NCBI GenBank assembly: GCA_013399875.1
Contig: VXAZ01006886.1
Span: 4,085,272-4,149,271 of the forward strand
Length of the DNA: 64,000 bases
Direction of reading: 5' to 3'
DNA from: Gymnorhina tibicen
Taxonomy: Eukaryota; Chordata; Aves; Passeriformes; Artamidae
This document shows, in pieces, positions 48,638-59,954 of the stretch (its first letter is position 1; each line of letters opens with the position of its first letter). The notes beneath the pieces were generated by a model that saw only the letters and a list, made by a program, of their open reading frames with translations, made no database searches and was not told the DNA's origin. The position numbers were made by a program, and so were the translations under genes.

Positions 48638-48670
48638 GGGGTCGGGGTCGGGTCGGGTCGGGTCGGTGGG
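48638..48670 (+). repeat. GGGTC repeat, G-quadruplex-type tract
   Basis: Five consecutive runs of at least three G (48638-48641, 48644-48647, 48650-48652, 48655-48657, 48660-48662) are separated by 2-base TC loops. This satisfies the standard quadruplex pattern on the plus strand, the template strand if KLHL24 transcription starts to its right. Confidence 0.85.
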
Positions 48671-48674
48671 CACA

Positions 48675-48717
48675 GAGCGGTGCGATCCGGAGAGGTGCGA
48701 TCCGGAGCGGTGCAGCG
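48675..48717. repeat. 15-bp tandem repeat in the KLHL24 island (about 2.7 copies)
   Basis: The unit GAGCGGTGCGATCCG at 48675, then GAGAGGTGCGATCCG at 48690, then partial GAGCGGTGCAG at 48705. Confidence 0.85.
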
Positions 48718-48833
48718 CGCTCGGGCCTCTCCGCCGCCGCCGGTCGCGCTGCCAGCGCCGCTCAAAACAAAGGGGCTGGCGGGGCATGTGACCTCCGAGC
48801 CACCGCACATGATGTCACCGGCTCCGCGCGGCC

Positions 48834-48849
48834 CTGGGAGCTGTAGTTC
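48834..48849 (-). promoter_or_regulatory. ZNF143/THAP11-type site (ACTACAGCTCCCAG)
   Basis: The minus strand reads GAACTACAGCTCCCAG, matching the ACTACA-NN-TCCCA core of the ZNF143 (Staf) element common in CpG-island promoters. It lies upstream of the probable KLHL24 exon 1. A TGATGTCA (CRE/ATF-like) is nearby at 48810-48817. Confidence 0.6.
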
Positions 48850-49100
48850 TGCCGCCCCGCCCGGAGACGGCCCCGCTGCCGGGCGGCCGTCAGCGTCTCG
48901 GGAAGAGCCGGCGACAAACGGCGGGAACGGGGGAGCCTCTGTGGCAGCAGCGATGGACGGCAGCGTCGTCCATCGAGCTCTTGCCATCGCCGTCCCTTTG
49001 CCGGGGCCGGGAGAACGCACCCCTGGGATGCCGGGTCCCGGGGGAGCACACCTCGCATACCCCCCGAGTATACCCGAGCCACCCCGCCCCGTGAGCAGAA

Positions 49101-52100
49101 GCTTCAGGTGCATCGAAGCAAGCGGTGCATCGGGATGGCACCTTCCACCGGGACAGTCCCTTGTGCCAGCTCTGGGGAGCCCTGCCAAAGCCCTCCAGCA
49201 AGATCCGTCTCCCAGACTGAAAACAACACCCTGTCTTGGGCTAGGTGTTCAGCCTACATGACCAAAAACTATTACATGAAAAAAATTAACCAAGATAGAA
49301 TCTTTGTCTACCTGAGCTACAGCTCCACCCAATTAATTCAGAATTTCCAGTTCCTCTTCAACAGTAACACAAAACAGAGTGTCCCTGTCCCTGCTGACCA
49401 CGGAAAGCCAAGGTTATCTTTAAGCTGGGACACTCAGAGCTCTGCTGTCACAGCTGGGGGTCGCAGTGGTGGCAGCCAGTCAACAGCAAATATAAAAGCA
49501 GGACCCTGGTGTCATCGCCCTGCAATTTCATGAGCAGGTCTGAGCCTGTCCTGGAGCCTAAATTCACTTCACATCCAAAGTATTTGGACACTGGCCCATG
49601 CTCCAACACAGGCTGATGGAACATGCCTGGGAGTATGGAAATTTATTTTTGTTCTGCCCTTTAGCATAAGCAAACTTGCAAGCCCATAATGCAGAGTAGC
49701 AAGGCAAGGGCAGGGACATGCATGCTTAAATTAAGATCATTACCTGGTACTAAATGAAGCCTTATGCAACGTCGTGCAGCTGATGTAGGCAGGTAACTGG
49801 CTGTGTTCTCCTTCCTAGAAAGATGACTTCCCCCTCTGGCCCCTTACTGCCAAGGGAAAGGAAGAAATACAAGTTCTGCTATTAGCTCCCTGCTACTTTG
49901 CTCTCCTAAATGATGGATATCAATTCCAGGCATAATATATCTTTACCTTTTGGCGAACCTCCCCAATCTTCTGACCCCAGGATATTCCCCCTTGGGCCCT
50001 TCCCGGGAAGTGTACCCAGCCGTGTGCTCTTGGCAGCAGCTGACTGTGCTCTGTCACTGAAACTTGAAGAGGAGCAGTGTGTGCTCAGGACTCCAGGACC
50101 GACCCCCTCCAGAGCAAACTAGGCTCAGATTTTCATAGGCTAAACGAGCTCTGCTTTCTCCTGGGGTCAGGTAAACTGCAGCTTTGCAAAACAGTTAGAA
50201 TTATTAATTAAAAATTAAAAGGCTAAGTTCTGAAAATAGGCTGAAAATGTCAATTGATTTTGGTATGTAAATTGTTTTCACATAGATCTTAAACCTTCAA
50301 CCATTTTCCTGTGAGCTAAACCTCAGAACTGCTTAACAGACTTCATTAGAAGTGGGAGCGTTCAGTCCATTTCTCATCCTCTGCCTGGAAAAGCAAGAAG
50401 GACCCCAAACAACATAAACAGCAAAGAGAAAATCAGCAGCAAGTTCACCTTGTAGAATATAGGTCTGTTGCAACAACGTATTTCACTCACTGAATATAGG
50501 AAATATTAATAACCTGAAGTCTTACTTGTTACAAAGACATTAAATTTAAAAGTATATGACCTAAGAAAAACGTTTTGCTTAAAATAGATTTCTTATCCTG
50601 TATTTCCTCTTGTCTGCCCCAGTTCTTTGAGTCTGTAACTCTTGGGGTCAATATGAATATGTAGAGTTCACTTGAGAAAACATAACTGGGATTAAAGGAA
50701 TGAGTCAGAGGAAGGAAAAAATCAAAACAGGATCAAGATACCTCTGAACTGGCTTGAAGGAGCTATCTGAAGGGACTATGTTTACTCCAATAAAAACTGC
50801 ACGTGGCAAAAATATCTTGAGTGAAGAGGGTAAATGGAGCATTTAAAAAGAAAATACTAATTAAAAATACTCATTGAGCAATCAATCATTTCATAATGTG
50901 CTCATGTATGCATGTGGTCACATCCAGGCACTTCCAGTTCTGAAAGCCAACGTCACCGAGGATGTCTGAAATTAAGGATACTTGAGTTGCCACTACATCC
51001 TATTGCTCTTCATTCCTCTGCTAGCAGGGGCATTGGCTGTTCTTTCTCAAGCTGCGCCAAGCATTTCTCTCAAAATAAGCAGTTGCACGCTGCCTGAGAA
51101 GCTAAAACCAATTATTAAAGATTACTCATTTCTATAAAGCTTTGTTAATACTTTTTTAACAATGTAAAGTACTTGTAAAGCATTTAGGCCAATGTTTTCC
51201 AAACAGGTCGGTGATTTTGGAGATTTTGAAGGCTTCTTCAGGGCACTGGAAAGGTTAAAACTTAAAATTAGAAGCCTGCGTGAAGGTTTTGGCATGCATC
51301 CACCAGTGTTCATGTGTTTTTCTGGTGGTGTTGGATTTGAATACCACTGCTGGGCACTTTTCAGACACATTGCACCGATGCACTGGGCCACCTAAATGGT
51401 CTGTGCATTCCTCCAGGTAAAGGTATTAGCTATTTTGGGAAGTGTGTGCCTGGGAACTTTCCTCTGCTGTGGGGAGCATGGTAGCTCCTTACCAGATTTT
51501 TCTAAAATTAAGGAAAACCCAAAGGTTTTCAAGTAGTTCATACACAGAGAAAAACCCAAAGAAAGTCCATGACTACTGCTCATGGACACTTATGCAAAAC
51601 AGTCTGGGGAAGGGCTCAGATATGAATGAGGGAAGAGGTGAAGGTGAGCCACAACAACCAGAGGAGGGAGGCTGAAGAAGAACAGGAAGGGAGAGGACAG
51701 TCTAAGCACCACGTCCCTTACCCTGATCACTGATCAGAGAGAAGAGAGCAACATTAAACTGTGGACAACAGTTAAAACCCTGAATGCAACACGGGGAGGG
51801 TATCACTGGGTAAAAGAGAGGATTTAGACTTTTGAGTTAAGACAAAGATGAGTACAGACTAATAACCAACACAAGGAATGTTATGAAGAGCTGTGCAACA
51901 AATTGAGCGGAGGTGAAACAAATCCTTCAGTACAAGGAGGGAGAAAAGATTAGGACATTTCTATGAAAAGTTTTAGTGGTCAGAAAGCTTAAAAAAAAAA
52001 AGAGGTGTTGTTGAGTGATATCACTGCAGAGCCTGATGCACGTATGCACAAAGTGTAATGGCAGAAGCCATTCAGCAGGATTACAAATAGTGCTGAGCAA

Positions 52101-52274
52101 AAGGAAAGGTTACTAGGAATTTGTGAGGAAAAGCAGAAGAGTGAGTTCAGTAACTATTGCAGAACCTGCTTTTTGAGTGTGCCAAAAAAAGCACTGAGGT
52201 GCAGTAAGTAAAAGGGAAGAGGTGTATGGAAATAGCATTTAAAAAAAAAAGGCTGGATGAAATGAAGATGAAAG
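49101..52274. other. Right-flank sequence upstream of KLHL24
   Basis: It falls from GC-rich to AT-rich within about 200 bases of the island. Only short frames are present; no exon or named repeat is identified. Confidence 0.65.
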
Positions 52275-52866
52275 TACAGCAAAGTCTCTTTGTGTTATAA
52301 GGGGATGATTCTCCCACTCTGCTCTGCTGTTGTGAGACCCCGCCTGGAGTACTGAACACAGCTGTGGTGCCCCCAGCATAAGAAGGATATAGAACTGTTG
52401 GAGGAAGTCCAGAGGAGGCCACAAAGTTGATAAGGGGACTAGAGTACCTTCCCCATGAAGACAGGCTGAGAAAGTTGGGGCTGTTCAGCCCAGAGAAGAA
52501 AAGGTTGCATGGAGAACTCATGGCAAGCTTCCAGTACTTGAATGGGCCTCCTGGGAAGCCAGAGAGGAGCTCTTGGTCAGGAACTGTGGTGATAGGACAA
52601 GGAGTAATGGGTTCAAACTGAAAGGGGGGAAATTTAGGTTAGATATACAGAAGAAATTCTTTACTGTGAGGTGGCTGAGACACTGGAACAGGTTTCCCAG
52701 AGAAGCTGTGGCTGCCCCATCCCTGGCAATGTTCCAGGGGGCCCTGAGCAACCTGGTCAAGTGGAAGGTGTCCCAGCCCAGCACAGGGGGCTTGGAATGA
52801 GATGATCTTTAAGGTCCTTTCCAACACAAACCATTCTATGATTCCATGATTCTATTATTCTATGAT
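52275..52866 (+). mobile_element. CR1 LINE 3' end (about 590 bp)
   Basis: Typical CR1 3'-region text in order: GTGAGACCCCGCCTGGAGTA, AGTCCAGAGGAGGCCACAAA, GACAGGCTGAGAAAGTTGGG, GGTTTCCCAGAGAAGCTGTG, and the tail CCATTCTATGATTCCATGAT with further ATTCTAT repeats. Upstream limits are uncertain. The open frames here are shadows of the old LINE. Confidence 0.92.
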
Positions 52867-55800
52867 AAAAGACATCTCACAGAAATATAGAGAACACACC
52901 AAAATTTTCCAAAATCCTTCCCGTGACTTTGGAGTCTTTCACTATCCTGCCAAAAGTCCTGTGGGTCACGTTGACTTGAGCTCATCTGCTGGGATAATCA
53001 GCAGGTACACCCATTTAGGCTGGAAGGCATTTTTCCAGGACCAGTCCCTTTCAGCCTCTCCTCTTCCCATCACCTGTTTGAAATGGCACCTGCACCAGGA
53101 AATGTCATCTGCAACATGGGTTGCTGTGCTGGCACTTGCATAGGAAGGGCCCTGGCAAAAAAATACACCCCCCCCCTTCCCCCGGTTATTCTTTCCATTT
53201 TCACTGCCTCCTGGCTGACTCTGCAGATCCCCGTTTCCTTTGGACACTTATGCCGCACATCCTAGCCCTTTGCTCAGGCTGGCAGTGCTTCCCTGGGTGT
53301 CTCTGCTGTGGTGAGGCAGGAGGATGGGGAAGGAATGGAACATTCTTCAGAGCCAGGTGCTGTGCTCGGCCCTGCACGCCCCTACCCAGCTGGGTGCTGT
53401 CCCACTGCCTGCATGCTCAGTGCTCACTCCTCCTCAGCCAGGGAGGCTCTGAGATTACAGGCGGTTACTTCCAGTACACACAAAGCCACCGTGTAAAACA
53501 TCAGTAACGTGTTTACACATTCAGCACTGCAATTAGTATTGCCTATCCCCCTGTACACCCTGGTCCTAGGCCAGCCCATGTTCCTATCCCATGCAAATCC
53601 CCTGTCTTCCCACTCATCCCAGTGATTCCCACTCATTCACTGCTGTAAGCACCTCAAAACAAGGCCCATGTCAACAGTCCTCCTGTGCAGAAAGTATGTG
53701 TCTAATTTCTTCCACCCAGTATGTCCTATGTTCCAAGCTTGGGAGATGACTATGGGAGTGTAATTGCAGAGCTGAGAAGAATGAACATTGCATCACTGCT
53801 GCCATAAACACTGAACTATTTCTTTGGTACAGCACAGAGTATCGAGACACCATGAAAACAGTGCCTAGCTGGGGAGATAGAGTCTGTTGTGCTGCTGTTT
53901 GTCTGGTTCCTCTCTTTGGGGAGAAGTAAGAAACAAAGAAATGAAAGATGTTTGAGTTCTTGTTGGTCACACAGGCGATGACTTGAAGGGAGTTGTTCTT
54001 GTGGAATGGCAGACAGACACATGCGATCACTAACCCAGCAAGAGAGTAGTAGGTACCTACAAAAACAGTTCCCTGAGCCCATGTGGTGTTATTGCCGTGT
54101 TCCCACCCAGCCCCGTAACCTCAAACCCAACCACAGCCCCACAGCTGTTTGCATTAAATATTCTCTCTCAACAGTACTTTTTCACATGTCCCTACGCCAC
54201 AGGCCTTCCCTTTATGCCACGCTGCCACGGAACCCCCTAGGCAGAACTCCGGCTCTGCCCTTCAGCCACACTAAATAGCTCCTCAAACCATTTGCCAATG
54301 CCAGGACCAATTAATAGGCAGGAGCATTGCACCTCTTCACCTCCAAGACCTTTGGGCATTTCACAAGTTAAATAAATCCTTTCTCCAACCCGAGTAAGCA
54401 TGAAAAGCTTTGTCTTACAGTGAAGAAAACAGGCAGGTTTCAAATAAACAGTGTTTTGAATGGGCATATGCATGCCAGTCTCCCAGAACAGAGAATCTCA
54501 GACTTTCAAAGCTATCAGTGACCTCCAGGCTTGAAGATCCCTGCCACCACCTGCTTCTGGTTGCCCTCTGGCAATAGGCTGAGGAATAGAAAGTTTAGAA
54601 ATTGGATAGCTTGGACTAATAGCCTTGCTACCCCTAACAGTGACAGTGGACAGCATGTTTCCAGTTGTAGGACCAGCCATTCTATGTGCCAAGGTCCTCA
54701 CGATGGACTGGGCTGCTGTGCCTTTGGGGTGGTTCTTGGGCAAATATCTAGATGACTTTTGCTATCTTATATTTTTGTCCACCCCTTCACATTGTTCATT
54801 AACAAAGCTTCATCAGTAAAGTTAATCCAGAAGAGTTATTTCACCAGGAGCTCCATGATTTCTTCCTCCTCTGCTTGCAGCCAGAGCTGCTGAATGGCTC
54901 AGCACCTGCATTCTAATACACACTGAGCTGCTCCTCTGTTACTGGCACAGGGATGCAAAGCAATCTCTCTCCAGGCTGACTTGGCTCTCCAAGGAAGGAG
55001 GAATAATGGATACCAGAAGGACAACTGAAAATTCTGTCCTCAAATCCCATGCTTCCTGCTTCCTGCACCCAGGAGAGCAGCACAGTAAAAAGCCCCCAGC
55101 TACCCAGAAATCACTGGCTGGACTCACCAGCCCGACATTCCCAGCCTGAAAGCTGCTGCCTTGTCTAAAAGTGGTAGCTACCTTGGGCATGGACAGCTGG
55201 GGAGGGATGTGGAATCGCTGCTGTGCCCATACATCTGCTTTGGAGCAGCACTCAAAATCCCAGCTCAGATCAACAATCTGGTCACCCCCTCCTTTGTAAA
55301 CAAGCTTTTGAGCACCTGTTCTGAGATCTAAAATTGAACTGTTTCTGGACCTGGAATAATCCTATGGAAAAGAGTTGTGTGCTTCTCTAAACAAAGCTCT
55401 CAGCTCTATTAAAATGCTCAGTCAGACTAAAGCGACCTCAGATCACTGGTCTTGGACAAAGATTTGTTACACGAAGACAGGAAAGAAAATGTTAGCCAAA
55501 GTAATCCCAGGAAAAACACACGTAATGAAGGTTTGCAGATTCCAATGCAGCAGCTAAATCAACACCTTGCTTTGCAAAGGAAACATTGTGAAATCTGCGG
55601 TTTACTCTTTGATCCTAAGCCTTCCCTACCCATCTTTTCATAAGCAGTATCATTAGACAGAAATGATTGTAAAACTAAGATTGGTTTGTCAGTTAGCTTG
55701 CGATAAAAAACAAATTGACTTGTCACATCACGGACAGCTGCTAGACTATGCTGGCATACATTAACATGAGCCTTGAAGAAAAAATGGGTTATGTAAAATA

Positions 55801-56444
55801 TTACATATGGTGTAATAAGCTTTCTCGGACTTTTTAATTAACACTTTTGTGTATAGGATACAATATTTTGTCATTTTAAAAGGGGAGGAGACTGAAATGA
55901 GGAACAAATCATTACCATAAGCAGGAAGCAATACAAGGCAAATACATGTCTCATTTCTTTAAATGTATGCTATATTTATATTATTAATATTTTTCCTCTA
56001 AAATTAAATAAACCTAATAATGCCCTTTAACTCAGAAACACATTAGTAAGAGTGTGAAGTTCTGAAGAACTTCTGTCTTTTCCCAGGGCAGATATTACGG
56101 AAATAGCACTGGAATATTAAAGTTCTCCATTCTCTTTTTAAGAGAAAATTTTAAGAGAAAAATTAAATTTTTCTTAAATCAAATATTGATTGGCAGAAAA
56201 ATTACCGTAGCACTTCTAAAGTTAAAATTCTATAATTGGAAGTGGCAAACTTTGAAAAGTTCCCTGCTTTCTCCAGTCTAAGATGGCTTTGGTCTCCTCT
56301 TTCTCCAGTGTCACACCTCCAAAATTTCACACAGTCAGCTGGCCTTGGGCTCCTTCCCTGAGGCTCAGTAGCTCCCTGGAGCTCAGCTCCGAGCTGGGCT
56401 CCACCTCCTGGCCCCTCCAGCACAAGATCTGTCACAGTTTCCAC
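52867..56444. other. Intergenic sequence between the CR1 and the orphan CpG island
   Basis: Contains a C-run at 53166-53186 and short frames only. There is no recognisable protein, RNA gene or LTR. Confidence 0.65.
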
Positions 56445-56995
56445 ACTCGAGGCGTTGCGGTGTTCCCGAGCTGCGCGCCTGGCCTGCTGCGGCTGTCCCA
56501 ATGCCCTACATTCCAGACAGCTTCCCTGATGGATCGCAGAGCCCTGACAGCCTCCAAGGAGCCCTCGCAGCACCTCGGCGGGCCCCGGCTGTACCAGCGC
56601 CAAGGCCGGCACCGACCCTGGAGGCTCTCGGGCTTATGTCAGCACTGCGGAGCCGCAGCCCAGCGGCTCCTGTGAGGACGCCTCGCCCGCTGCTCCTGGA
56701 GCTTCCCTGCGCGCTCCCATGAGGAAAACCGGAGCTGACGGGCAGCGTGGCACTGCCAGCGCCGGCCCCTCGGCTCCGTGCCGAAGGGTGACACCGCGGC
56801 GTGCCCGAGCCCCGCTGTGCCCCGCGAGGAGCTGTGGGCCGAGCTCAGGCACCCGCCGCAGGGCGGCCAGCGGGAGCCCCCGGGGCTGGACGGGCAGAGG
56901 GGCCGGGCTGGGCAGCCCTCGATCCCCGGGAGCCTGCGGAGAGCAGAGCCTGCGCACGTGTCCTGCCTGGCCTGCACTGCACGGGAGGAGGAGGA
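56445..56995. promoter_or_regulatory. Orphan CpG island in the intergenic right flank
   Basis: High CpG density (for example AGCTGCGCGCCTGG, GACACCGCGGCGTGCCCG, GCGCACGTGTC) in an otherwise AT-rich region, 7.4 kb from the KLHL24 island. Long open frames on both strands here (up to 174 codons) are expected from GC content and show no recognisable domain. No gene is assigned. KLHL6 would be the next gene on this side if mammalian order holds. Confidence 0.65.
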
Positions 56996-57547
56996 CTGGC
57001 TCTGGAAACTGTTATGTGCTGGCAATCTGATGTTCAGAGGCAGGCAGTTACGGCTGTGTTGAGCTAAGATGACTCTGATCAACTTAAGAACCAAACTAGC
57101 AAAGGCACAGGCTCCTAACAGCAGAACTCCTTCAAATTTGGTACACAGGCAGTTAAAGCACACTCAGATAATTCCCTTCCTCATTAGGAAATAGAACAAC
57201 TTTTTCAGCACTTCCTCTTTTTATATTTGAAATCTTTGCACTTCATGCAATACCTTTATTTGCATACAGATGGTAACAACTCACCTACACTGTTTCTAAC
57301 TTTGGGTCATTCATAATTCACTTACGTAAACGGCAATTAACGGTTTTTGCTACTGGTAATAATTAGCAAAATGTACATTTCTACAGCATAATCTCTGCTC
57401 AGATAAATATTTTTCCACCTGCTCAGCTACTTAGCTAACAATCTGCCAACTCAATTTTTCCACAGGCTGCATGTAGCTGGAAGCTGTGAAGCAGGGCTTA
57501 TCCACATCCCCAAGCTCCCTGGTTCACACCATATGATTCTAGTGGAT

Positions 57548-57632
57548 AGTGTCTCATGGCAGGGGGCTGGAATGAGATGGCCTTTAAGACCCCTTCCAAT
57601 CCAAACCATTCTATGATTCTGTGATTCATACA
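57548..57632 (+). mobile_element. CR1 LINE 3' tip (about 85 bp)
   Basis: GGCAGGGGGCTGGAATGAGA, then GGCCTTTAAGACCCCTTCCA, and the tail CCATTCTATGATTCTGTGAT form a strongly 5'-truncated CR1 copy, the commonest form of this element in birds. Confidence 0.9.
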
Positions 57633-58249
57633 GAGTTAAGATTAAAGACCCTTCCTCTGTAAGTAATGTTGAATTCTCTTGAAAGCTATCTAACAACGCT
57701 GCCTAAAGACCAGTTTCACACAAGCTAAAATTCCTTGCAAGAGAGACAGTTAAGACACCCTGCTGAAAAACTGAAGAAGTTCCACTTTTTAAACAGTATT
57801 TTAAAACTTGGTGAAGCTTCAGTTGCTGTAGTAATGTGGAACTAACTGAGAACTATAGTCCTTTTTTTTAAACTAACATTCGGGTTCACCAGACATTGAC
57901 CGTTCTTCCCACCATTAAACTGCAAGTTTAAATGTCAGCTTTGAGCTAAAAAAAGTAGCTGCGGACGAAAAGAGTCAACTGGAAAAACAGATGGACGTAT
58001 GGACATAGGTAGTGGTTTTGTACAGGAAAGCATTTGTGTGGGGGTGTATTAAGTCAAATTGCACTTTGACCAAAAGTTATGTATTTATTTATTGAAAACG
58101 TGTAGATTTCTGCTTTTTTTCTGGTTTGCTTCTTTCCCCCAGACCAAGCAAGGCTCAGCTTTCAGCAGTGAACTGTCAGTGAACCAACTGATTCCCCCCT
58201 TCATTATGTCAGAATAGGAAACACGAGAATTAATTACAAAAACTTTGGG

Positions 58250-58290
58250 ATAAGTTTATCCCAAGGATAAACTTCCAGGGATAAACTTAT
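58250..58290. repeat. 13-bp perfect inverted repeat with a third GGATAA copy
   Basis: The left arm ATAAGTTTATCCC (58250-58262) is the exact reverse complement of GGGATAAACTTAT (58278-58290). The 15-base spacer holds another GGATAAACTT. Confidence 0.9.
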
Positions 58291-59925
58291 GTTCCAAGAG
58301 TAGCAATATTTGCCAATGTCATCCTTATTTTTTTGATAATTAGACAAGCTAGTAAATGACAGCCAGCAGTGGAAACAGTACCATATGATGGTCAAAAGGA
58401 ATGGCTGACTCTGTGATCTGCTGTGTGCACCACACAGAGTGTCACTCCCTCTTGCAAAGAGTCCCGCTCCCTTCTCCTGTTACCATCTCCAGAAAAACTC
58501 TCATTTGGTTTCAGAAAGTTTAGATTGGGCTTCATTCTTTTGCTTTGGGTCCACGTGGGTTTCTGGTCTGATAGACGCAGTCCTGCAGGGAAGCAAACAA
58601 AGCAGCCTGATGTGAGTCAGAAATTGGTGAAGATATAGGGCACACAGACCATTGCATTGGCTTCTCCACTTGTGGTCTTCCCAAGTAAGAGGCTGAGAGG
58701 TTTTACAACCCAAGAAGGAGATCTGTGTTGCAAACTAGCAGAATCGCACCACAAGGGAGGTAAGGAAGGACCACACTGATTTTGTGGCCAGCATTTCTAA
58801 GCTTCACACAGCTGAAAAACCGAAGCAAAATTCGGTCACAGCTCTGGAGCATCACTCAGAGTGTGAACTCATCAGTTAGGTATGTGTGCACAGAACTGGC
58901 TGAGATCGACAAGCCTTATGAGAAATAGAAGTCAGCATTGCTTTAGACATCAATCAGAGACTAGGTTTATTTCCCATGGTTTGGGGTCACACTGTGAGCT
59001 TTTTGCAGGGCCACTCAGCAAATACTATGAATAGACTCAAGAACTCAAGTTTTAGTCTAACCAGTGTCCCATTAACACCAAACAGGCCCTAAAGCACAGG
59101 CCTCCACGTAATTCACTACAATGGCAGTTTGCTCCATTTCCCAGCTCTTGCCAAGCAGAACGGCTCTCCTTCATTTCAAGAGCTCCTTTGTTGGTCAGGT
59201 TTTGTTAAGATGTGGAACAAGTGTCTCAGCTGTAGCGCTGTTACTCTTGCCAAGGCTGTCCTCCTTACCTTGTGTGCTGGATGCCGGAGCCTGGCGGCAG
59301 CAGAAGATGAAGGTGCACAAAGAATACAAGATCGAAATATCTGAGGACAACAGGCCTCTACTTCTTCTAGCATGGACCTGGTTCCTGCTGTCCAATTATG
59401 GAGATCAAAGGTATAATTTACTTAGAGGAAGGATTATTTGTGCATAAACAGCCAGTAGCTAATAATACAGAGAAGATGCTAATAAATTCTAATGGGTGGC
59501 AGAGCAGACAGCACTAGACAAGTGACCTGAGCATTTTGTTATATAAACTGAAGCAAGAGGGAGTCTGATGCTGATGACAAAGCCTTTTTGTGAGTAACAC
59601 TGGCAAAATCTTTTAGAGAACAACTCAACTATGAGTTAAAAAAAAGTGGGGCTCTTCTTTCCTACTAGAAACTAACTTTAGGAACTTCTTTCCCTCTTCA
59701 CATACAACAAGAAATGGAAGTAACTGCTGCTATTTTGTTTCAAAGGCTGATTATCTTGAGGACAGAAAAGGGGGGACACTGTTGTCGTGGAAAATCTGCA
59801 GTAGTGTAAGGTGTTGACGAAAGGACATCCTTCTTCCGGGGAGAAGGAAAAGACTGTTCTGACTGGGGAAGGCTTGTTACAGCTCTCCTCAACTGCCATG
59901 GCTGGCACCTAGTGCATTTCTTTTG

Positions 59926-59954
59926 GTTCTTACCTACATTATGTAGGTAAGAAC
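59926..59954. repeat. 29-bp palindrome (14-bp arms, 1-nt centre)
   Basis: GTTCTTACCTACAT, T, ATGTAGGTAAGAAC: the arms are perfect reverse complements. Each strand reads TAG|GTAAGA, a splice-donor-like motif. Confidence 0.97.

Larger units (their letters stand above)
47880..49100 (-). promoter_or_regulatory. KLHL24: CpG island, KLHL24 promoter
   Basis: Dense CpG sequence about 4.6 kb upstream of the coding start, interrupted by an N gap. It contains an AAAATGGC motif (YY1-like, 48153-48160), a ZNF143-type ACTACA..TCCCA site, G-quadruplex-type repeats and CpG-rich tandem repeats. A minus-strand donor AAG|GTGAGC at 48186/48185 is the best end of noncoding exon 1. Confidence 0.8.

Noticed and set aside
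47785..49261. Very long open frames (up to 467 codons) on both strands at 47.8-49.3 kb
   Set aside because: They cross 230 Ns and are rich in Gly, Ala, Pro and Arg, as expected from CpG-island sequence in all frames.
56639..57163. 174-codon minus-strand frame and companions in the orphan CpG island
   Set aside because: Stop codons are rare at this GC content on both strands, and there is no similarity to known families.
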